Of a stretch of 64,000 bases of DNA, positions 34,632 through 44,460 are shown piece by piece (positions within the stretch are counted from its first letter, which is position 1; every line of letters starts with the position of its first letter). A program made the position numbers and the translations under genes. Origin of the DNA: Blasia pusilla (lineage: Eukaryota > Marchantiophyta > Marchantiopsida > Blasiales); contig CM114272.1 of assembly GCA_050084515.1 (NCBI GenBank), positions 54,002,001 to 54,066,000 of the forward strand, read 5' to 3'. The notes under the pieces were generated by a model. The model was not told the origin of the DNA, did no database searches, and saw nothing but the letters and a program-made list of their open reading frames with translations.

Positions 34632-35714
34632 ACAACAACCCGTACCTACATATGTTGCCCAGCAGGGACCGATGTTATCTTGTTGGATGTGTGGAGGGGC
34701 CCATAGGCAAAGAGACTGCACACAACATCGGAGAGGACCACGAGCGCCTCCGATTGGTCAGGAGCCACAAATAGTCACACAAGTACTGTGGTGGAGGCCC
34801 AACCACAGTACTTGTATGACTATTGCCACAGATATGGTCACACTAAGGATAGATGTTTTGACCTTCGTCGAGAGGCATGTCCAGAGGTAGGCCAAGGGCT
34901 TGGGGGCGGTCGTCCTAGAGGAGTTCGAGGAGTTATTCCTGGACGTGTTGGTAGAGGACCACCACCAGCTAGAGGAGATGGAGCAAGAGCACTAGAGCCG
35001 ACACTTCTCTCACGCATCGATCAGTTGGAGCACAGGATTGCTGCCATGACAATGATGCAACTCAGGGAAGGCACAGAGCCGCAAGCAGCTAGTGTGGCTC
35101 CAACTTCTACCTCTTACCCTGACCTAGGTGAGGATCTCGCTAGTATGGGGTTTATGTGTAGTGCAGCTCAGCTTGAGGCTACTGTACTGGTGACTCGGGA
35201 TGCTACGAGAGGCAATGAGCCATCAAAAGGTGGAGTTGAGATTGACCCACCGGAGGGGACCGATGGGCGGCAAGCCAGGGTTCCATAGTTGTTCACATTG
35301 TCGGAGGCACTACACACACCATTGATGGTGCCTCGATGACCAGCGGTGCCTACAGGTCAGGCAAGTACATCGACGTCACGAGGAGTTGCAGTGACAACTC
35401 CTATGCGGCTCGAGTAAAGTCAGTGTCGATCATAGTGTTGGAGATGGCCACCAAAGTGAGCCACACTCCGCTATTTTCCGCCATAGAGTTGGCTTTGTTA
35501 AGAGTTGGACCAGCTGAGATGTTCCAACTCGCCGCCATATTGTGTGAGCGTGGAGAGGTGACTGCCTCTTGTTCAGAGGTAGTTGAGGAGTTGGTAGACT
35601 TGCCCTCAGAGCAGGTGCAAGGGATGGCCCCCACAGAGTCATGGGATGGGGCGACGGCAAAGTTGATAGATAAACCAGCTCGACCGACCATAGAGCGAGC
35701 AATGGTGACACCTG
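34632..35714 (+). pseudogene. Gag 3' part and linker of the plus-strand methyltransferase gypsy element
   Basis: CCHC knuckle CWMCGGAHRQRDC (about 34675-34715), second incomplete knuckle YCHRYGHTKDRC, Arg/Gly-rich tail, and the linker with SRIDQLEHRIAAMTMM and STSYPDLGEDLASMGFM (34788-35288). The rest up to 35714 (35401-35714) matches the minus copy at 30660-30960. The N-terminal gag is missing. The frame changes at about 35290-35340. Confidence 0.8.
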
Positions 35715-36026
35715 TGTGGAAAATTGCAAAACAAGCATAATTGGTGGAAAATGGCTCTCACACACACACACCACCATGGAGAAAAATATTTGCAATGAGA
35801 GAATAAGTGGAGACTTGTCCTTTTCTCAATTATATAGGGTATGTACAAGCAACCATAACCCTATCCTTAACCACAGTCTCCAATTAGACTAATTATGATT
35901 AACTAACCCTAGTTAAGATAATCCTGCTTAACTGACTAACCAAGATTAAGCTTCCCTACTTCGTATGAGTACCAAATGTAGCAGTTCAGGTATCTCATGA
36001 GCTTGGCTGTAACTCAATCTTCAATA
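35715..36026 (-). repeat. 3' LTR of the nested copia element
   Basis: 312 bp, TGTGGAAAATTGC to CTTCAATA on the plus strand. A CA repeat and a TATA-like ATTATATAGGG lie inside. The outer terminus is TA rather than TG on the element strand, in both LTRs. Confidence 0.93.
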
Positions 36027-36534
36027 CTCCTAAATCCTTTCTAAACATCTCAAACTTATCTCTAGATAATGCCTTTGTAAAGATGTCAGCAATTTGCTGA
36101 TCTGTACCTATATACACAAGATCAATTTCTCCTGCAGGAACTTTCTCTCTGATAAAATGATAGTGCACCTCAACATACTTCGTACGAGCATGAAACACAA
36201 GGTTATCAGCAAGCTTGCTGCTACTAATATTGTCTGCATATATTACACTAGGTCATGAGTTACTAACACCAATCTCAACAAGTAATCGATGAAGCCATAT
36301 CGCCTCACATGCTGCATTGGTCGCTCCTCTATACTCAACCTCTATTGAAGATAAAGCAACTGTAGGTTGCTTCTTTGAAGCCCAACTTATAGCTGCGCTT
36401 TCCAAAGTAAATGAATAAACAGATGTGGAGTGTCGGTCAGACACGCTTCCTGCCCAATCAGTATCTGTGAATCCATGTAATTGAAAAATCGGAGAAGGTT
36501 CAAATTGAAGCCCGAATTGAATAGAGAATTTCAC
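35995..36534 (-). pseudogene. Copia RNase H
   Basis: 36253-36534 carries GFTDTDWAGSVSDRHSTSVY and ISWASKKQPTVALSSIEVEYRG; 35995-36198 carries KYVEVHYHFIREKV and TDQQIADIFTKAL. These are the classical copia RNase H blocks. One stop or frame change lies between them. The 3' part overlaps the start of the LTR. Confidence 0.9.
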
Positions 36535-37478
36535 GTATCCATAATCCTCCTCACAGCATCAAGGTGAGGTTTTCGAGGTGCTTGCATAAATTGGCTCACT
36601 AGGCCAACAACATAGCTCAAATCTGGTCTGGTTATAGTTAGATAGATTAAACTTCCAACCATGCGCCTGTACATATTAGAATCTGCAAGAAGCTCTCCTT
36701 CATCCACTCTTAGCTTCACGCTCTCGTCCAACGGTGTAGAGATTGGCTTACAAGCCGTCATACCATATTTTGAAAGCATATGAAGAGCATATTGTCGTTG
36801 TAGTAACCACATGCTCTCTCCAACCTTGATAAACTCAATACCAAGGAAGTACTTGAGTTCTCCCAAGTCCTTCATATCAAATTTTACTTGTAACTTAAGC
36901 TTGACTTGTTGTACCATTTCTTCAGTACTCCCAATAATCAAGAGATCGTTAACGTATAACACAATGAGAACTGTATGATCTTGTCCTCTCAAGACATATA
37001 ACGAGGAGTCAGAATCACACATCCTAAAACCCAATTCTTGTAGAGCGTATGTAATCTTGCCACACCAAGCTCTTGGAGCTTGTTTGAGCCCCTATAGAGC
37101 TTTCTTCAACATGCAGAGGCGAAATGGAAACTTGGGATGCTCATATCCAGATGCTTGAGTCATATATACCTCCTCGTATAGATCTCCATTCAAGAAGGCA
37201 TTCTTGACGTCCATGTGATGTAATCTCCACTTCTTACTTATTGCAACTGCAACCACTTTTCTTGTAGTCACCATCTTTGCAACAAGGCTAAATATTTCCT
37301 CATAATCGATACCATATTGTTGTGCATAGCCCTTAGCCACCAATCTCGCTTTGTATATGTTAATTGTACCATCTTGATTGCGCTTGATTTTGTAAACCCA
37401 TTTGCAACCAATAACGGAAGGTATATCAACCAACTCCCATGTTTGTTGATGTCTTAATGCATCAAGCTCTTCCTCCAT
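36531..37478 (-). pseudogene. Copia reverse transcriptase
   Basis: 37092-37478 has WELVDIPSVIGCKWVYKIK, KARLVAKGYAQQYGIDYEE and HHMDVKNAFLNGDLYEEVYM. 36531-37034 has the catalytic region, but the usual YVDD reads YVND (Asn codon at 36948-36950), which alone would abolish polymerase activity. The later blocks MKDLGELKYFLGIE and RPDLSYVVGLVSQFM are intact. Stops separate the two pieces. Confidence 0.92.
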
Positions 37479-37793
37479 AACTTCAATCCATTCGGCTTTA
37501 CTCGCAGCTTCTTCAAAACAACTCGGCTCCTACTCTTGAAGGGTAGTCATCATATATGCATGATGTGTCGCAAGGAAACCTTCATTTATGAATCTATGAA
37601 CTGGATGTGTAACTCTACTTGATCTACGAAGTTATTGTTCAGAGGTAAATACCTCTTACACTTAACTCGAGCTCTGACTAGTGTCAACAGACTGAATATG
37701 TATTCTTCCCGTCTATGGACTCACAGATTTAACTGATGAATCTAGGACCTCTCCTAATCATTCACTAGTACTTGGGGAAGTTGAAGACAATGT

Positions 37794-38700
37794 CTACTGG
37801 TTTACAGTCATATTCTCCCCCTCAACAAACAAGTTTAGAGGTGGAATAGGCTGAGATGGAGCATACCATAACTTTAGCTCATCAAAGACAACATCCCGAC
37901 TAATAATAAGTTGCCTTGAGGATGGAATGTAGCACTTATATCCCTTAGTTCTATCAACATAGCCAATGAAGATACATCTTTTAGACTTGGGGTCTAATTT
38001 TTGACGTCTCTCAGAAGGAACATGAGCATAACAAATGCAGCCAAATACTTTCAAGAAGGAAAAATGAGGTTTACTTCCTATGAAGACTTCGAATGGAGTT
38101 TTATCATGAACTCATGTTGTTGGAGTTCGGTTGATTAAGAAGACTACACATGCTATAATCTATGCCCAAAACACTTTAGGCATGTTCTTCTCATTCAGCA
38201 TAGCTCGTGACGCTTCAGCAATATGTCGATTCTTCCTCTCAGCCACTCCATTTTGTTGTGGAGTGTAACGGCAAGTCACTTGACGTTGGATGTCATTCTG
38301 ACGTAAATAGTCATCAAACTTTGTTGAAAGATACTCTCCTCCTCAATCACAATGCAATTTCAGAATGTGTTGTCTAGTCTGCTTCTCTACTAGAACTGTG
38401 AATGTTTGGAACACTGAGAATACCTCAGACTTGGCTTTCAAAATGTATATCCATATATACCTAGAGAAATCATCAATAAATGAAACAAAGTACTGGCAAT
38501 CACTAAGGCTATGTTGTGATGTTGTCCACACATCATTGTGGATCAACTCCAATATCTTGGATGCTCTTCTACCTTGCTTTGGAAAAGGAAATCTAGCTTG
38601 TTTTCCAAATTTGCAAGGAGGACATACCTCTAACGTAGCAAGACTCGTTAATTTAGGGAGTCCTATTACTATATTAGATGATGAAAGACTCTATAATATT
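37794..38700 (-). pseudogene. Copia integrase
   Basis: A zinc-finger end CPPCKFGKQ at about 38600 is followed by MELIHNDVWTTSQHSLS and FVSFIDDFSRYIWIYILK (38343-38552, first catalytic Asp). The C-terminal part KVFGCICYAHVPSERRQKLD and CIFIGYVDRTKGYKCY is at 37794-38054. The middle part is broken by stops. Confidence 0.88.
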
Positions 38701-39329
38701 TGAAGATTCATATGTCCAATTCTTTTATGCCACACATTTAGATCTGTGACTTATTGGTCGGGTTGACCATACATTGCTGTTTGAATCTTTGGCATAGAAA
38801 CATCTAATTTGAACATTCTGCCAGATCTAGTTCCTTTGGCTATCGTAGTCTGGTCATCCATTGTTTCGATGAAACAACCATCTGCGTTAAACTTCACTTG
38901 ATAAGCCTGTTCTACTATTTATACTACATAGATCAGATTTCTTGCAATGGTAGGAACATAGAGAACATTTCCAAGAGCACAAAGACCATCTGATGCTATT
39001 GGAACTTTACCGGTATGCGTGATATGATGTTGAGTGTGATCTCATGTGAGCACAATTGCAATATCTTTCACCGGCTCCAAACTATTGAACCATTTTGCTT
39101 ATGAGGTCATGTGATTTGATGCACCGGAGTCAATGTACCAATTTGTTGTCGAGTCTTTCTTAACCATTGCTCCCATATGATGAGTCATGACCAAGAGATG
39201 CTCCGTTTATGAATGTTGTTGTTCTTGGTACTACTCTTGGTGTTGTTGCTCCTCATAGTTTTGTTGTTGTAACGCTCCTGTTCTCATATCTGCCTTCTTC
39301 TTGAAGAAAAACTTTGCATAGTGATCCTT

Positions 39330-40160
39330 TATCCCACAATAATTGCAAGATTCAGGGACCCTCTACTGCTGACCTCGACCCCAACGGTTTCCACCATCAC
39401 CACCTTGTGATTGTGTCTCGTAGTTGATTGAGTGACGTTATATTGAGTGTCTCTTCCTCCATATGCTTGATAACCATCACGACCCCTACCTCTGTTTAAC
39501 CTTTAAATCCATAACCTGCAAATAGCGTACTCTCTTGCAGACTAGACGAGCTACCAATGCCTACTATGCGCATCTCTTCACTGATCAACAGATGAACTAA
39601 CTCTTGAAAGATTGGATACTTCTCTCTCACAGAGATAAAGCTCTTAAAGGACTTGTAATCCTTTGGAAGTCCTTGAAGAGTGAATAAAATCAGATCATCA
39701 TCTTCTACTATCACTCCAATGTTATTCAACTGATCAATAATATGTCTGATACTCAAAATATAATCATTGATGATCTGGGATCCTTTCCTCACTTCGTTCA
39801 ATTTTGTTTCAATTGAAGCTTTCTAGCCTTTGTAGATGTCTGAAACAACTTTTCCAATGCATCCCAGGCCTCCTTCGCAATATCAACATCTTGGATGTGA
39901 CCTATCATTAGCAAACTGAACGTGATTGAAATATAGTGGATTACTTGCCTTGCGCGTTTGTTTCATGCGCGAATATTCAAGTTTGTTGAGTCACCTTCTG
40001 GCTTGGCCTCATCACCTATGACAAGCTCCCATAGTTCTTGACCCATGAGAAATTCTTTCATGCAAAACTTCCACACATTGTAATTCTGCTTGTCTAGCTT
40101 CTCGCATGTGATTGCTGTTGAGGAATATTCCAGATAAACGATTTCACTCACAAAAACGTA
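39330..40160 (-). pseudogene. Copia gag with zinc knuckle
   Basis: 39963-40151 starts MSEIVYLEYSSTAITCEKLD and has NYNVWKFCMKEFL, the copia gag N-terminus. 39496-39801 has SIRHIIDQLNNIG and LFTLQGLPKDYKSFKSFI. A knuckle reads CNYCGIKDHYAKFF near 39340-39370, with the last Cys replaced by Phe. Frame breaks lie between the pieces. Confidence 0.85.
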
Positions 40161-40629
40161 ATTTCATGCTTTCTACTACTCCAATTCAAGCATAGACCAG
40201 TTCTACACAGAAATCGACTTGAAATTTTCCAAAATTGATCAACTGTATGAAAGAACTAGTCGAAATTGGCCTGTAGAGAGCAAATTGTACAACTTTTCTT
40301 CACTAATTGCACTTTCCTACAGTGAAATTGATGCTCCAAGAGCTTAGAGTGTCAAAATTGAGAGATTTTGGGTGCGTTGGAAAACTTTCAACTTTCTCTA
40401 TAAGACAGTTTGAACAAGACTATGGCGTGATTCTAGCCAAAGCGGACCCAGTCGGCTGAATCGACTGGGAAAGCCCTCAAAAGCGCCTCCAAAGTTTTAT
40501 CACCGTCAAAGCTCCAAATGAAATCTGCACCCACTGAGCTCTGAATAAAATTTCTCTCTCCCAAACTGAAATTGTGCCTTCTCTTGCCTCTCTTCTCTCT
40601 TCAAACACCAAGAATTTCAAGTGATGTTC

Positions 40630-40648
40630 TCCTCCCGCTTTGATACCA
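40630..40648 (-). other. Copia primer-binding site
   Basis: Directly after the 5' LTR the minus strand reads TGGTATCAAAGCGGGAGG, close to the initiator-Met tRNA site TGGTATCAGAGC. Confidence 0.85.
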
Positions 40649-40958
40649 TGTGGAAAACAGCTAAACAAACATAATTGGTGGAAAACGGCACTCACACACA
40701 AACCACCATGGAGAACAAAATTTGCAATGAGAGAATGAGTGGAGGCTGGTCCTCTTCTCAATTATGTAGGGTATGTACAAGCAACCCTAATCCTACCCTT
40801 ACCCATAGTCTCGAGTTAGACTAATTGTGATTAACTAACCCTAGTTAAGATAATCGTGCTTAATTGACTAACCAAGATTAAGCTTCCCTACTTCGTGTGA
40901 GTACAAAATGTAGCAGTTCAAGTGTCTCATGAGCTTGATTGTAACTCAATCTTCAATA
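40649..40958 (-). repeat. 5' LTR of the nested copia element
   Basis: 310 bp, roughly nine-tenths identical by eye to 35715-36026. The divergence, mostly transitions, points to an insertion that is not very recent. Confidence 0.93.
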
Positions 40959-40968
40959 ACCTGGAGTA

Positions 40969-41190
40969 GTGTTACTGGATAACCAAGCTGGAGTATTTCG
41001 CTTGGTTAGTCCAACGGAGACAGTATACCACCCGCAGCGCATCCTACTTGATTCGGGAGCGCAACCCTTGATGTTAGGGAAGGCAGCATGTTTAGCGTTG
41101 GGATTACGGAAGGCCGACATTGAGCCTTGTCCCTTCCAGATATACACCTCCATTGGGGGCGTGTCACCCATGCAATATATGACTCGATAG
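40969..41190 (+). pseudogene. Aspartic protease of the plus-strand methyltransferase gypsy element
   Basis: The frame includes YHPQRILLDSGAQPLMLGKA, with the catalytic Asp-Ser-Gly, then ACLALGLRKADIEPCPF. It ends at a TAG; the same frame continues through the linker (41200-41700) into the methyltransferase. Retroviral-type proteases cut the polyprotein. It lies immediately after the copia insertion. Confidence 0.8.
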
Positions 41191-41199
41191 GAGATAGTT

Positions 41200-42741
41200 G
41201 TCAGAGTCCAGCCAGAGCATGCAACGGATAGTGCTATGGTGCGCATATGTGTGATTACGACACAAACTGCATCGTATGATATGTTGGTGGGGAGTACATT
41301 GTTATATCCCTTAGGATTCATCCTTGACTTTTGGGAGGAGATCGTTGTTTATTGGCCAGGGTGGCGGTCAGATGACGGGCAGATGAGTTAGTTACCCGTG
41401 CAGTTTACGGGACGAAATGGTCGATCACGAGACGAGGTTGTAACCACGTTGGCAACTTTCACATGTAGTGTTAGGTGGCCAAGAGAGTTGTTGGAGGGGA
41501 ACGCACATGCAAAGGATGTCCGAGTAGCGGATAGTCCCACGGAGAGACAGGCAATGGCGGGTATCTCTTCCCATGTTGGTGAGATCTCTTCACCATTGTG
41601 GGATACAACTCGAGAGCTACAGAGGAGTGCCGACGACCTCGTGAGGTAGGCATGGAGTCATGCCTTTATCTCGGAGCAGTGAGAGTCAGGTGGAAATTGG
41701 GCCCCTAGAGTGGAGACGTTGACCCCACTAGATACCACACCCATTGTGTTGCAGTGTCCAGAGGAGGGTGTTAGGGTGTTAGATCTCTTCGGAGGGATTA
41801 GCACAGAAATCGTTGCGATATTGCAGGCGGGCATACGGGTGCATCAGTACCTTTACGTGGAGAGAGATGAGACCACACGGCAAGTATCATTACGTCACCT
41901 AGCGAGATTGGTCGAGAGGTATCTTGAGTTATGGCCGGTATCTGCAGTATAGGGATATCAACATACACTACCCGTCGATATCTCTTTGGTGGGGGCGCAG
42001 GATCTGGATAGAGTTGGCACCATTCATTTGGTAATTGCTAGATGGCCATGTCAGAGTCATTCATCAGCTGGCCGAGGGTTTGGATTGCTGGATCCAAGGT
42101 CGGGGATGTTTTGGGAGATGCTGCGAGTAGTACAACAATTGCACGGTCAAACATGTTCTCCGGCGTACATTTTGGAGAACGTCCCGTTGTTGGGAGACAC
42201 TCGTGCACATATGATGACAAGTGTGCATCAGGTGAGGTCCTGGTTGGGACTTGCTGTGTTGTTAGATGCAACAAGAGTTGGATCACGCGACCATCGTCCA
42301 CGACTGTGGTAGACGAACCTGATACCATCAAAAGTATTGAGTCGAGCATATGATGGAGTCCAGAGAGCACCACATCTCATAGTGGATGCAATTTTGGGCT
42401 CAGGGCGTCGATCTCAGGTGGTGATGCGGTATGATAGACCACCGTTGGCGATGGCCAATAGGGTGGGGGAGTTGAGGGCAGCCTTATCTACGTTGGTGAA
42501 CTTCCCAGTATCCCATGCCTTTCGTCAGGGAGGATCAGGCATGATTTGGGATGAGGTGACCCGAGCATTGGAGGAGCCTACGGAAAATGAGAGCGAGCGC
42601 GCCATGGGGTTTGCTACGGGTACTACGGCAGTGCTAGGTATGATTGAGGCATCCCAGAGACAAGTGTTGGGGTAGGCGATGGACCTCAACTATCTCATAT
42701 GGATAGTCAGCCTAGGTATGGCTGAGCACAGATGGATGTGA
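41200..42741 (+). pseudogene. Retroelement-encoded C5 cytosine DNA methyltransferase domain (plus copy)
   Basis: One continuous frame (the frame starting at 41710) holds linker and domain. Motif I is VRVLDLFGGIST (41770-41805); after it the minus copy's Gly is Glu. Then YLYVERDETTRQVSLRHLA; motif IV WPCQSHSSAGRGFG with the catalytic Cys codon at 42049-42051; DPRSGMFWEML; motif VI ENV (42175-42183); motif VIII-like ARVGSR/RDHRPRLW; and motif IX/X-like GFATGTTAV, SQRQVLG, AMDLNYLIWIVSLGMAE. In-frame stops: TAG 41647, TGA about 41683, TAG 41950, TAG 42310, TAG 42673, TGA about 42739. No indel is needed to read the whole domain. The position between protease and RT is the same as in the minus copy. 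Confidence 0.88.
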
Positions 42742-43119
42742 GTGTCATCCATGCCATCACGTCCACGAGTTGGACCATTGCCTTCAGGGTATGTATAGGC
42801 ATTGGCTGGGGATGGGACGAGGAGAGATAGGCATCCATGGACTTCCTGGGATTTCGTTTGAGTGGAGAGTCCGAAGCCGGCCAGAGCAGCACATGTTCAC
42901 TTTTTGGATGTGGAGTATGGTGTAGGAGGTCAAAGTGGAGTGGTTGTTGCGTAGGTGGCTAGGGTTGCTACATAGCAACCAATGTCGGAGGTTGCGTCCT
43001 CTCCAAGTGAGGTCACGATGGAGACTTGGGAGCCTGTGATAGGTCTCAAGTTGATAGGAGGAGAGCGACGGTGACTTCATAGGTTTCTAAGAGGGCATGT
43101 CAGTTGTTTTTCCTTCAAT

Positions 43120-44010
43120 ATGAGAGACTTGGGTACGGTGAAGGGTCCCGCGATACGGATTGAGTTGGATAGTGATACGCCAATTTTTCGTCGACCCTAT
43201 AGGTATTCTGATGTGGAGCAAGCCTTCATTCAGAGCAAGAGTCAGGACTTGTGGAGTTATCATATGGGGAGTATGCATCTGCCACAGTCATGCCGGCAAA
43301 GAAGTATATGTATGGAAATTGGACGGATAGGCGGATGTGTGGAGATTACCATCTTATCAACCGACAGACGAGGTCAGATCGGTACGCCATGCCTACTCCT
43401 GAGGAGATCTTTGATGCGGTAGGGTATGCAAAGATATTCAGTACTTTAGATCTCGGTGTTGGCTATCATCAACTTCCTATGAGGTTGGAGGACAGGAAGA
43501 AGACAACATTCTGGGGGATAGATCGGATCGGGAGAGATTGCTTGTATCACTGGCGGTTCTTACCATTTGGGTTGAAGAATGTGCGTGCAGAGTTTCAGAG
43601 AGTGATGGATAGGATTCTGGCTGGCTTGGATTTTGTATGATGTTACATAGATGATATTCTTATCTTTAGTTCCACGGTTGAGGAGCATGAATGACACCTG
43701 GAGGAGGTGTTTCGGCGATTGCAGTTATATGGACTGAAGTTACATCCAGGCAAGTGCATATTCTTTCAGGAGCAGATTGAGTACTTGGGACACACCATAT
43801 ATCCGAGTGGGTTAGGCGTTCAGCACACGAAGGTGGAGGTTATTGTGCATATTCCATGCCCTACAGATGTGAGTCGAGTCCGAGCGTTTCTTGGAGTGGC
43901 GGACTTCTATCGGAGGTATGTCAAGGGTTTTAGTGTGATTGCGAAGTCTTTGACCTTGTTGACGAGACTTGATCAGGTTTGGTTGTGGGGAGATGATCAA
44001 GAGTGAGCAT
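43120..44010 (+). pseudogene. Reverse transcriptase of the plus-strand methyltransferase gypsy element
   Basis: MRDLGTVKGPAIRIEL opens in one frame; a frame change near 43250 leads to YGNWTDRRMCGDYHLINRQT, FSTLDLGVGYHQLPM and WRFLPFGLKNVRAEFQRVMD. The catalytic YIDD is at 43644-43655, followed by LKLHPGKCIFFQEQIEYLGH and VRAFLGVADFYRRYVKGFS. Stops at 43638, about 43689 and about 44005 are TGA codons where related elements have Arg. It copies element RNA into DNA. Confidence 0.9.
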
Positions 44011-44079
44011 TTTAGGAGCTCAAGGACAGGTTGACGTCCTCACCCATTTTACAGAGACTGGTTAGGGGTCACCCATTCT

Positions 44080-44460
44080 AGTTACATACGGATTGGAGCA
44101 TGTTGGGTCTAGGAGCAGTGTTTACTTAGAGGGATGACAAGGAGAGGGAGTTCATTGTGGCTTACGCGAGGCAATCAAACAACATTGTAGAGGCAAAGTA
44201 CATCTCCTAGGAGGAAGAGTGCTTGGCTACAGTGTGGACCGTGACACATTTCAAGTGCTATTTATTCGGAAACCCTTTCACACTTATCACTGATCATCAG
44301 CCATTGAGGTGGTTGATGGAGTCCGACAAGCTTACGGGAAAACTTGCCAGGTGGGCTCTATTACTACAAGAATATGAGTTTGAGTTGGTTCACAGGCCGG
44401 GTCGGCTGAACCAAGATACGGATGGGTTGAGTCGTAACCTATGTCCGAGTCAAGGAGACG
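44080..44460 (+). pseudogene. RNase H of the plus-strand methyltransferase gypsy element
   Basis: HTDWSMLGLGAVFT and REFIVAYARQSNN, then two stops. From 44223 an uninterrupted frame continues with LITDHQPLRWLMESDKL, GKLARWALLLQEYEFELVHR and PGRLNQDTDGLSRN. The last block marks the usual RNase H end of gypsy pol proteins. Confidence 0.88.

Larger units (their letters stand above)
35715..40958 (-). mobile_element. Ty1/copia LTR retrotransposon nested in the gypsy element, minus strand
   Basis: 5.24 kb. LTRs 35715-36026 and 40649-40958; target duplication ACCTG at 35710-35714 and 40959-40963. Minus-strand order: gag, zinc knuckle, integrase, RT, RNase H, which is the copia order (integrase before RT). 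A primer-binding site complementary to initiator-Met tRNA follows the 5' LTR. Stops and frame changes throughout show it is dead. It inserted after the host gypsy element was in place. Confidence 0.95.
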
